Shown: positions 8,291 to 14,960 of the stretch, piece by piece
How positions within the stretch are numbered: position 1 is the first letter of the stretch
Layout: each line of letters starts with the position of its first letter
DNA from: JANLYC01 sp963815445
GTDB taxonomy: Bacteria; Actinomycetota; Actinomycetes; Propionibacteriales; Nocardioidaceae
Length of the DNA: 64,000 nt
Assembly (NCBI GenBank): GCA_963815445.1
Contig: CAWFGV010000011.1
Location: 62,001-126,000 of the forward strand
Direction: 5' to 3'
Program-made: the position numbers and the translations under genes
The notes under the pieces: model-generated
Told to the model about the DNA's origin: nothing
The model's input: only the letters and a program-made list of their open reading frames with translations
Database searches by the model: none

Positions 8291-8332
8291 TTTGCCTAGT
8301 GAAGAAGCCACCTGGCTTGTGAACTAGGCAAA
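8291..8332. repeat. Dispersed palindromic repeat, copy C
   Basis: TTTGCCTAGTGAAGAAGCCA and TGGCTTGTGAACTAGGCAAA around a CC centre, with three mismatches between the arms. The right arm matches the family consensus, so the left arm has drifted. Flanks GTACCTAGTGCCCGCGG and GCGGAGGGCCAG match copies A and D. Confidence 0.85.
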
Positions 8333-8376
8333 CGCGGAGGGCCAGAGGGGCAGCAGGGGCAGTAAGGTCGGGCCCG

Positions 8377-9675
8377 ATGGACACCGCCCGCCCGCCGTAC
8401 GCCGCCGCCGACGTCGAGCGCTTCCTCCCGGAGCCGAGTGAGTCCGTCCGTACGCCGTTCGAGCGCGATCGCGCCCGGATCGTCCACTCCGCCGGGTTGC
8501 GCCGGCTCGCCGCCAAGACGCAGGTGGTCGGCCCGTCGACCGACGACTTCACCCGCAACCGCCTCACCCACACCCTCGAGGTCGCCCAGGTGGGTCGCGA
8601 CGTGGCGGTGGCCCTGGGGTGCGACCCGGACCTCGTCGAGGCCGCGTGCCTGGCCCACGACCTCGGCCATCCGCCCTTCGGCCACAACGGGGAGCGCGCG
8701 TTGGCCGAGCTGGCCGGCGAGGCCGGCGGGTTCGAGGGCAACGCGCAGACGTTCCGGCTGCTGACCCGGTTGGAGTCCAAGACCTTCCGGCCCGACGGCA
8801 CGGACGGACGACCCGGCCAGAGCCTCGGACTCAACCTCACCCGCGGCGTCCTGGACGCGGCCACCAAGTACCCCTGGCCTCTCGAGGACGCCCCGGTCCC
8901 GGCCGGACGGCATGCGGACGGTCTGCCGCGCGCGGTGCGCAAGTTCGGGGTCTACGAGGACGACCGTCCGCTGTTCGACTGGATGCGCGGGGACGCACCG
9001 AGTCGCAAGACCTGTATCGAGGCGCAGATCATGGACCTCGCCGATGACATCGCCTACAGCGTCCACGACGTCGAGGACGGCATCGTGGCCGGCCGGATCG
9101 ACCTGGCCACGCTGGCCGACCCGGGCCTGCGGGCCGAGGTCTGGGCGACCGTGCAGGACTGGTACGCGCCGGAGACGACGGCCGACGAGCTCGAGGCGGC
9201 GTTCGGTCGGCTGACCGGTCTCGACCCGTGGCCGCAGACGGCGTACGACGGGAGCCGGCGGCATCTCGCCGGGCTGAAGAACCTCACGAGCCGTCTCATC
9301 AACCGGTTCTGCAGCGACGTGCAGCAGGCCGCCGCGCTGTCCGGTCTCGGGCGGCCGATCGTCCGGTACTCCGGCCGGATCCTGGTGCCCTGGGAGGTCG
9401 CCACCGAGATCGCGCTGCTCAAGGGGATCGCGGCCCACCTGGTGATGAAGGCCGATGACCGGGTCGCTGCCCTGAACTACCAGCGCACACTCATCGAGGA
9501 GCTCGTCGACGCAATCTGGGCCGGTGCGCCGGGCACGCTCGAGCCGATGTTCCGCGACGACTTCGCCGACGCGGCCGACGACGCCGCCCGCCGTCGCGTC
9601 GTCATCGACCAGGTGGCATCGCTGACCGACCTCAGCGCTGTGGACAGGCATCGGGCCCTGACCACGGGTGCGTAG
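8377..9675 (+). CDS. dgt: Deoxyguanosinetriphosphate triphosphohydrolase-like protein
   Basis: HD-superfamily dNTP triphosphohydrolase of 432 residues, which hydrolyses dGTP or other dNTPs to the nucleoside and tripolyphosphate and so shapes dNTP pools. Visible features: the RLTHTLEVAQVGRDVAVALG helix with the first metal histidine, the HDLGHPPFGHNGE motif (His94-Asp95 metal ligands), and IMDLADDIAYSVHDVEDG with the distal Asp. Length and order match the actinobacterial Dgt family. It is followed after nine bases by dnaG, so it is part of a replication-linked operon. A TAAGGT hexamer lies eight bases upstream of the ATG. Confidence 0.95.
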   Translation: MDTARPPYAAADVERFLPEPSESVRTPFERDRARIVHSAGLRRLAAKTQVVGPSTDDFTRNRLTHTLEVAQVGRDVAVALGCDPDLVEAACLAHDLGHPPFGHNGERALAELAGEAGGFEGNAQTFRLLTRLESKTFRPDGTDGRPGQSLGLNLTRGVLDAATKYPWPLEDAPVPAGRHADGLPRAVRKFGVYEDDRPLFDWMRGDAPSRKTCIEAQIMDLADDIAYSVHDVEDGIVAGRIDLATLADPGLRAEVWATVQDWYAPETTADELEAAFGRLTGLDPWPQTAYDGSRRHLAGLKNLTSRLINRFCSDVQQAAALSGLGRPIVRYSGRILVPWEVATEIALLKGIAAHLVMKADDRVAALNYQRTLIEELVDAIWAGAPGTLEPMFRDDFADAADDAARRRVVIDQVASLTDLSAVDRHRALTTGA

Positions 9676-9678
9676 ACT
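9673..9678 (+). promoter_or_regulatory. Predicted -10 box (TAGACT) for dnaG
   Basis: TAGACT overlaps the stop codon of dgt and ends six bases before the GTG of dnaG. This would give dnaG its own leaderless transcript in addition to read-through from dgt. Confidence 0.45.
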
Positions 9679-9684
9679 CGCGAC

Positions 9685-11604
9685 GTGGCAGGCCGGATCA
9701 GGGAGGACGACATCGCGCAGGTGCGCGAGCGCGCCCGGATCGACGAGGTGATCTCGTCCCACGTGACCCTGAAGAACGCCGGCTCCGGCTCGATGAAGGG
9801 GCTGTGTCCGTTCCACGACGAGAAGACACCCTCGTTCAACGTCAACGTCTCGCGCGGCTTCTTCCACTGTTTCGGGTGTGGCGAGGGCGGTGACGTCCTC
9901 ACGTTCGTGCAGAAGGTCGAGGGGGTCGGTTTCACCGAGGCCGTCGAACGGCTCGCCGACCGCTACGGCGTCCAGCTGCGGTATGTCGACGAGGGTGTGA
10001 CCGGGGCACGTCGCGACCAGGGTCACCGTGGCCAGCGGGTCCGCCTCATCGAGGCCCACAAGGCGGCGGCGGCCTTCTATGCCGAACAGCTCGGGACCCC
10101 CGACGCACTGCCCGGCCGGCAGTTCCTGACCGAGCGTGGCTTCGACAAGGACGCGGCCGACATGTTCGGGATCGGCTTCGCGCCCCGCGGCGGCGAGGCG
10201 CTGCTCGGTCATCTGCGCGGCCGCGGCTTCTCCGACGACGAGCTGTCGGCGGCCGGGCTCGTGGCACAGGGAAACCGCGGCCCCTACGACCGGTTCCGCG
10301 GGCGGCTGCTGTGGCCGATTCGTGAGCTGTCCGGCGATGTCGTCGGCTTCGGCGCCCGGCGGATCTTCGACGACGACCGGGTCGAGGCGAAGTACCTCAA
10401 CACCCCCGAGACCTCGATCTACAAGAAGAGCCAGCTGCTGTACGGCGTCGACCTGGCCCGCAAGGAGATCGCCCGCAGCAGCCAGGCCGTCGTGGTCGAG
10501 GGGTACACCGACGTGATGGCCTGCCACCTGGCGGGCGTGACCACCGCGGTGGCTACGTGCGGCACCGCGTTCGGGGAGGACCACACCCGCATCCTGCGGC
10601 GACTGCTGCTCGACCACGACGAGTTCAGGGGCGAGGTCATCTTCACGTTCGACGGTGACGAAGCCGGGCAGAACGCCGCCTTGCGTGCGTTCCAGGGTGA
10701 CCAGCAGTTCGTCGGCCAGACGTACGTCGCGATCGAGCCGGACGGCCGCGACCCCTGCGACCTGCGGCTGGCCGAGGGCGACGCGGCCGTGCGCGAGCTC
10801 GTCGCCCGGCGGGTCCCGCTCTATCGCTTCGTGCTGAGCAACGTGGTCTCCAAGTACGACCTCGACCGCGCCGACTCCCGGGTCGACGCGACCCGGGAGG
10901 CCGCCCGGCTGGTGGCCGCGATCCGGGACCGCTCGAAGGTCGAGGCCTTCATCCGCGAGCTCGCCGGCATGCTGGGCGTCGAGATCGACGGGGTGCGGGC
11001 CGAGGTCAAGCGGGCCGCCGGCCGGGCCGCCTCCGGGGGTTCAGGCCGGGTCGTGCCCGGTCAGTCAGCCTCGGCGACAGCCGATCCGGCGGCCGAGGCC
11101 GGGGGAGCGGCAGGGCGCGCCGGCCCCGTCGACGTACCCGACCCGCGCGAGCGGCGGTTCTCGATCGAGCGTGACGTGCTCAAGCTCGCGCTTCAGCACC
11201 CCAAGGTCACCGCCACGTGCTGGGACGATGTCGAGGCCGACGACTTCGTGCACCCGTACTACCGGCAGGTCTTCGAGGTCGTCGTGAGCCAGGGCGGGCC
11301 CGAGGCCTCGGGACCGGAGGCCCTGCTCCAGGTGCTGACGCCGCCGTTGACCGGTCTGGTGTCGGCGTTGTCGGTCGAGCCGCTCCATGTCAGCGGCGAC
11401 ATCGACGAGACGGTGGTGTCGGCATACGTCGTACGCCTGCGCGAGTTGACCGCGTTGCGTCGCATCGAGCGGGTGAAGTCCACGCTCCAGCGGATGAACC
11501 CGGTGACCCAAACGGCGGACTACAACCGCATGTTCGGTGAGCTGGTGGCCCTCGAAAGTCATCGCAGGTCCCTTCGTGAGCAGGCGATTGGGACCGGTAT
11601 CTGA
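9685..11604 (+). CDS. dnaG: DNA primase
   Basis: Synthesises RNA primers at the replication fork. Domains in order: CHC2 zinc ribbon with C41/H44 and C62/C65 (CPFHDEKTPSF, FHCFGCGEGGDV), the primase core, then TOPRIM with VVVEGYTDVMA (catalytic Glu) and FTFDGDEAGQNAALRAF (acidic residues), and a C-terminal helicase-interaction region after a Gly/Ala/Ser-rich linker near residues 440-475. The length of 639 residues is normal for actinobacteria. The start is GTG with no ribosome site but a TANNNT box at the leaderless distance. It sits between dgt and a sigma-70 gene, recalling the dnaG-rpoD macromolecular-synthesis arrangement. Confidence 0.97.
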   Translation: MAGRIREDDIAQVRERARIDEVISSHVTLKNAGSGSMKGLCPFHDEKTPSFNVNVSRGFFHCFGCGEGGDVLTFVQKVEGVGFTEAVERLADRYGVQLRYVDEGVTGARRDQGHRGQRVRLIEAHKAAAAFYAEQLGTPDALPGRQFLTERGFDKDAADMFGIGFAPRGGEALLGHLRGRGFSDDELSAAGLVAQGNRGPYDRFRGRLLWPIRELSGDVVGFGARRIFDDDRVEAKYLNTPETSIYKKSQLLYGVDLARKEIARSSQAVVVEGYTDVMACHLAGVTTAVATCGTAFGEDHTRILRRLLLDHDEFRGEVIFTFDGDEAGQNAALRAFQGDQQFVGQTYVAIEPDGRDPCDLRLAEGDAAVRELVARRVPLYRFVLSNVVSKYDLDRADSRVDATREAARLVAAIRDRSKVEAFIRELAGMLGVEIDGVRAEVKRAAGRAASGGSGRVVPGQSASATADPAAEAGGAAGRAGPVDVPDPRERRFSIERDVLKLALQHPKVTATCWDDVEADDFVHPYYRQVFEVVVSQGGPEASGPEALLQVLTPPLTGLVSALSVEPLHVSGDIDETVVSAYVVRLRELTALRRIERVKSTLQRMNPVTQTADYNRMFGELVALESHRRSLREQAIGTGI

Positions 11605-11654
11605 CGCAATACCGATGACATACGGGACGACTCGACCTCGTTTGCGAAAAGCAC

Positions 11655-12680
11655 ATGCGCGCGTTGCCCCAGCGCACCAGACTGGCCCCCATGGCAGGGC
11701 CACAGCTGGCCACACAGGGGACTCCACGGGGAGCCGTTGTCGCAGCGCGCCTGCCACGGCAACGTGAATCCGAGTCTCCTGACTCCGTCCGCCTGTACCT
11801 GCGTGAGATCGGCCGCATCCCGTTGCTCAACGCGGCCGACGAGGTCCGGCTGTCCCAGGCGATCGAGGTAGGGGTCCTCGCAGCCGAGGCGCTCGAAGTC
11901 CGCCACGACCTCGACTGGGAGACGCGCTTCGACCTTGCCCATCTCGCGGACTGCGGCGACCAGGCCAAGTCCACCCTCGTACGGTCGAACCTGCGGCTGG
12001 TCGTGGCCGTGGCCAAGCGGTACGGATCTCCCGGCATCGGGTTGCTCGACCTGATCCAGGAAGGCAATATCGGGCTGATCCGGGCGGTCGAGAAGTTCGA
12101 CTACCGACGCGGCTACAAGTTCTCGACGTACGCGACCTGGTGGATCAGGCAGGCCATCTCGCGCGGTATCGCCGATCAGGGCCGGACGATCCGGATTCCG
12201 GTCCATGTCGTCGAGGCGATGCACCGGGCGATGCGGGTACAGCGGGCCATGTTCCAGCGGATGGGTCGAAACCCGTCCATGGATGAGCTGGCCGAGCAGC
12301 TCGAGGTCTCGCCCGAGCGCACGCGCGAGCTGCTCAAGCTCGCCGACGAGCCGATGTCGCTGGACATCTCGGTGGGGGAGGGCGACTCGGGTCAGCTGGC
12401 CGACCTCATCGTCGACGACAGTACGTCGATGCCGGTCGACGAGGTCGGCATGCTCATGCTGCACAGCGATGTCGAACAGCTGCTGACGATCGTGACGACG
12501 CGGGAGCGGAAGGTCCTGCGGCTCCGCTTCGGGCTCGAGGGCGGCCGTACGCACACGCTCGAGGAGGTCGGTCGTGCGCTCGGTGTCACGCGGGAGCGGG
12601 CCCGGCAGATCGAGGCCAAGGCGCTCGCCCGCATCCGGATGACCCAGGGCCTGGAGAACTTCCGCGACTACCTCCACTGA
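11655..12680 (+). CDS. Group 2 RNA polymerase sigma-70 factor
   Basis: A 341-residue primary-like sigma factor with region 1.2 (DSVRLYLREIGRIPLL), a complete region 2 (RLVVAVAKRYGSPGIGLLDL, FDYRRGYKFSTYATWWIRQA, which recognises the -10 element), region 3 and region 4 (ALGVTRERARQIEAKALARI, the -35 helix-turn-helix). It lacks the long acidic N-terminus of the housekeeping sigma, so it is most likely an alternative HrdB/SigB-like group 2 factor. A methionine at 11691 is an alternative start. It follows dnaG by 50 bases; transcripts may be shared, which would echo the classic dnaG-rpoD pairing. Confidence 0.92.
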   Translation: MRALPQRTRLAPMAGPQLATQGTPRGAVVAARLPRQRESESPDSVRLYLREIGRIPLLNAADEVRLSQAIEVGVLAAEALEVRHDLDWETRFDLAHLADCGDQAKSTLVRSNLRLVVAVAKRYGSPGIGLLDLIQEGNIGLIRAVEKFDYRRGYKFSTYATWWIRQAISRGIADQGRTIRIPVHVVEAMHRAMRVQRAMFQRMGRNPSMDELAEQLEVSPERTRELLKLADEPMSLDISVGEGDSGQLADLIVDDSTSMPVDEVGMLMLHSDVEQLLTIVTTRERKVLRLRFGLEGGRTHTLEEVGRALGVTRERARQIEAKALARIRMTQGLENFRDYLH

Positions 12681-12741
12681 CCGGCTTAATACACTGCCCG
12701 ACTCATATACTGCCCAACCCAAATACCCAGTGGCCGTAGCG

Positions 12742-12787
12742 CGTTTGCCTAGTTCACAAGCCACCTGGCTTGTGAACTAGGCAAACG
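12742..12787. repeat. Dispersed palindromic repeat, copy D
   Basis: Perfect 22-bp arms starting CGTTTGCCTAGTTCACAAGC, with a CC centre. Preceded by AAATACCCAGTGGCCG, the same leader as copy A. It lies downstream of the sigma-factor gene. Confidence 0.9.
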
Positions 12788-12837
12788 TGCGGCCAGGGCT
12801 GCAGGGTTGCCTTGGGGACATCGGCGTGCCCGGCAAA

Positions 12838-13032
12838 GCCGCCCAGCCCGTGAAGCCGCCCAGCCCGTGAAGCCGCCCAGCCCGTGAAGCCGCCCAGCCG
12901 CCCAGCCCGTGAAGCCGCCCAGCCCGTGAAGCCGCCCAGCCCGTGAAGCCGCCCAGCCCGTGAAGCCGCCCAGCCCGCGAAGCCGCCCAGCCCGTGAAGC
13001 CGCCCAGCCCGCCGAAGCCGCCCAGCAGCCCA
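12838..13032. repeat. Tandem array of a 17-bp unit
   Basis: About ten near-identical copies of GCCGCCCAGCCCGTGAA, with one shortened unit near 12889-12899 and drift at the right end, grading into GCCCAACC repeats and then GGTCAGTC-like repeats to about 13090. The 17-base period is not a multiple of three, so the array is unlikely to be coding. Together with copy D of the palindrome it fills the 450 bases between the sigma-factor gene and the next gene. Confidence 0.9.
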
Positions 13033-13134
13033 ACCGCCCAGCCGCCCAACCGCCCAACCGGTCAGTCGGTCAGTGGGTCAGTGGGGCAGGCTGCCGGGGG
13101 GTGGGCGGTGGCGTCGTGCTGGGAGGATGGCGTC

Positions 13135-13653
13135 ATGCCGTCCCGTCGCCGCACCAGGCTGCCCGCCGCCACCCGTGAGCAGCTCGAGCTCGCGACCGGC
13201 GAGCGCCCGCTGGCCTGGGCGACCGACCGCGAGGGGCGCTGGTATGTCGGCACCGACCGCGCCTTGCACCTCGCCACCGACGACGGGTTCCGGCGACTCG
13301 GCTGGGAGGAGGTGGAGCGCGCCGACTGGCAGCAGGAGGCCGGCCGGCTCGCGGTCGTCGAGGTCAGCCCGTGGGGCGAGCCCGAACCCCGCACGGTCAT
13401 CGAGGTCGACGACGCCGGCCAGCTGCTCGAGCTGCTCCGCGAGCGGGTCACCAAAAGTGTGGTGGCGACCACGTACGCCCGGGTGCGAGGAAAGGCCGGG
13501 CTGAGCGTGATCGGCCGCCGCTCACCGGTCGGTCACGGCCCGATTCTGTGGTCCTACCTGCTCTCGGCCGGCTTGGACCCCGCCGACCCGGACGTCGCCA
13601 CCGTCGCCGAGCAGACACTGCAGGAGGCGCAGCGCGAGCTGTCCGGGTTGTGA
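13135..13653 (+). CDS. Conserved actinobacterial protein of unknown function
   Basis: A 172-residue soluble protein without signal or membrane segments. It starts MPSRRRTRLPAATREQLELA and contains a PH-like beta pattern (RPLAWATDREGRWYVGTDRA, LGWEEVERADWQ, LAVVEVSPW), then a helical C-terminal half ending LQEAQRELSGL. Proteins of this type are widespread single-copy genes of unknown role in actinobacteria. The ATG at 13135 is chosen because GGGAGG lies eight bases upstream and because the in-frame extension to 12994 would run through the tandem repeats. It lies just upstream of tRNA-Asn. Confidence 0.7.
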   Translation: MPSRRRTRLPAATREQLELATGERPLAWATDREGRWYVGTDRALHLATDDGFRRLGWEEVERADWQQEAGRLAVVEVSPWGEPEPRTVIEVDDAGQLLELLRERVTKSVVATTYARVRGKAGLSVIGRRSPVGHGPILWSYLLSAGLDPADPDVATVAEQTLQEAQRELSGL

Positions 13654-13729
13654 CGCGATCGCGGACGAGCCCGAACCCCGCGCCGGTTTCGTCGTACGCC
13701 GGGAGGCTTGCTAACCTGTGCGGGCGCAA

Positions 13730-13805
13730 TCCCGCGTAGCTCAATTGGCAGAGCAGCCGGCTGTTAACCGGCAGGTTATTGGTTCGAGTCCAATCGCGGG
13801 AGCCA
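13730..13805 (+). tRNA. tRNA-Asn(GTT), CCA encoded
   Basis: A full cloverleaf: acceptor TCCCGCG/CGCGGGA, D arm GCTC...GAGC, anticodon stem GCCGG/CCGGC with loop CTGTTAA (anticodon GTT at 13763-13765), and T arm with GGTTCGAGTCC. G is the discriminator base and CCA is encoded at 13803-13805. Confidence 0.97.
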
Positions 13806-13817
13806 GCTTCTTCCCCC

Positions 13818-14831
13818 TCACGACGACACTCCGGCGTAGATCACCGCGTCACCGGCCGCCAGCGGCGAGGCGGCTGCGTCGTCGTAGCGCAGCGTCGCGC
13901 CGTTGCGCAGCACCGCCAGCACGGGGATCGCCAGCGCGGCCGGGTTCTTTCCGATCTCGTCATCCCTGACCGCCCGCTGAGTCAGATCGAGCCCCTGACC
14001 GAACGACAGCAGGTCCTCGACCACGTCGACGGTCTCGGGGTTGTCGCAGGCGAGCCCGAGCAGCCGACCGGTGGTCTCCGACGACACGATCACCGAACCC
14101 GCGCCGCTTTGGCGCATGAGCTCGGCGTTCTGCGCCTCCCGGGCCGACGCGATCACCGACGCGTGGGCGTTCAACCGCCGCACGGTCAGGGTCGCGAGCA
14201 CCGCACTGTCGTCGCGGTCGAGCGCCACGATCACCACCCGTGCGCGGGTGACGAGGGCACGCCGGAGGTCGTCGGCGCTCGTGGCGCTGCCCTGGACGGT
14301 CGTATGACCCGAGATGGTCGCGGCGTCCACCGCCGCTCGGTTACTGTCCACGACGACGATCTGGTCGGCCGGCGTACCCCTGAGCTCGAGCGCACGGGCG
14401 GCGTTGCGGCCCTTGGTGCCGAACCCGAGCACCACGATGTGGTCGTTCATGCGTTTCCTCCATCGAGCGATCCGGAACTCATGGCGTGACTGCCGGGTCA
14501 GGGCGTTGAGCGTCGTACCGACCAGCAGGACCACGAACGCCACCCGCATCGGGGTGACGACCAAGGCGTTGACCAGTCGCGCGCGATCCGTGATCGGGAC
14601 GATGTCGCCGTAGCCCGTCGTCGTCAGCGTGACCGTCGTGTAGTACAACGCGTCGATCACCGACACGCTGCCGTCCCGAGCATCGGTGTAGCCGCCACGC
14701 TCGAGCAGCACGATCCCCCAGTTGACCAGCACGATGCCCAAAGCTAGGCCTGCACGGATGAGAACGGCCACGAACGGGTGGCGGTCCCGGGACTGATCCG
14801 GAAGCCGGACTGGTGCGAGCGGCTCGGGCAC
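13818..14831 (-). CDS. Two-helix potassium channel with RCK (TrkA-N) domain
   Basis: A 337-residue K+ channel subunit. TM1 is about residues 20-45 (VAVLIRAGLALGIVLVNWGI), the pore loop carries the selectivity filter TTTGYGD, and TM2 is around VTPMRVAFVVLLVGTTLNAL. A cytoplasmic RCK domain follows: Rossmann start DHIVVLGFGTKGRNAARAL with the GxGxxG-like turn, acidic end of strand 2 at IVVVDSN, and a C-terminal RCK_C-like part. This is the MthK/Kch architecture: ion flux gated by ligand binding to the RCK ring. The GTG start at 14831 is preceded by TAGCAT at six bases on the - strand. It converges on tRNA-Asn and diverges from the permease gene. Confidence 0.93.
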   Translation of the reverse strand: MPEPLAPVRLPDQSRDRHPFVAVLIRAGLALGIVLVNWGIVLLERGGYTDARDGSVSVIDALYYTTVTLTTTGYGDIVPITDRARLVNALVVTPMRVAFVVLLVGTTLNALTRQSRHEFRIARWRKRMNDHIVVLGFGTKGRNAARALELRGTPADQIVVVDSNRAAVDAATISGHTTVQGSATSADDLRRALVTRARVVIVALDRDDSAVLATLTVRRLNAHASVIASAREAQNAELMRQSGAGSVIVSSETTGRLLGLACDNPETVDVVEDLLSFGQGLDLTQRAVRDDEIGKNPAALAIPVLAVLRNGATLRYDDAAASPLAAGDAVIYAGVSS

Positions 14832-14837
14832 ACCATG

Positions 14838-14843
14838 ATGCTA
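14838..14843 (-). promoter_or_regulatory. Predicted -10 box (TAGCAT) of the K+ channel gene
   Basis: On the - strand TAGCAT ends six bases before the GTG at 14831, the leaderless arrangement. Confidence 0.45.
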
Positions 14844-14903
14844 GCGGGCCACTTCAATAGCCCTTTCCGACTCTTGACGGCCACCCGGCCGTCCCCTATT
14901 GTC

Positions 14904-14939
14904 TCCCGCAAGACGGAACTAAGTATCCACCATGCGGAA
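14904..14939 (+). promoter_or_regulatory. Pair of predicted IclR operators upstream of the purine permease operon
   Basis: TCCCG-CAAGA-CGGAA (14904-14918) and ATCCA-CCATG-CGGAA (14925-14939) each match TTCCR-N5-YGGAA with one mismatch. Their starts are 21 bp apart, two helical turns, exactly as in the two box pairs flanking the iclR gene at 24456-24611. The second box ends 21 bases before the ATG at 14961. Binding by the island's IclR protein is inferred. Confidence 0.6.
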
Positions 14940-14960
14940 GTATGGGTTAGGGGCTCCATC

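Noticed and set aside
12838..13032. CRISPR array
   Set aside because: The 17-bp units are directly abutting with no unique spacers, and no cas genes are present.
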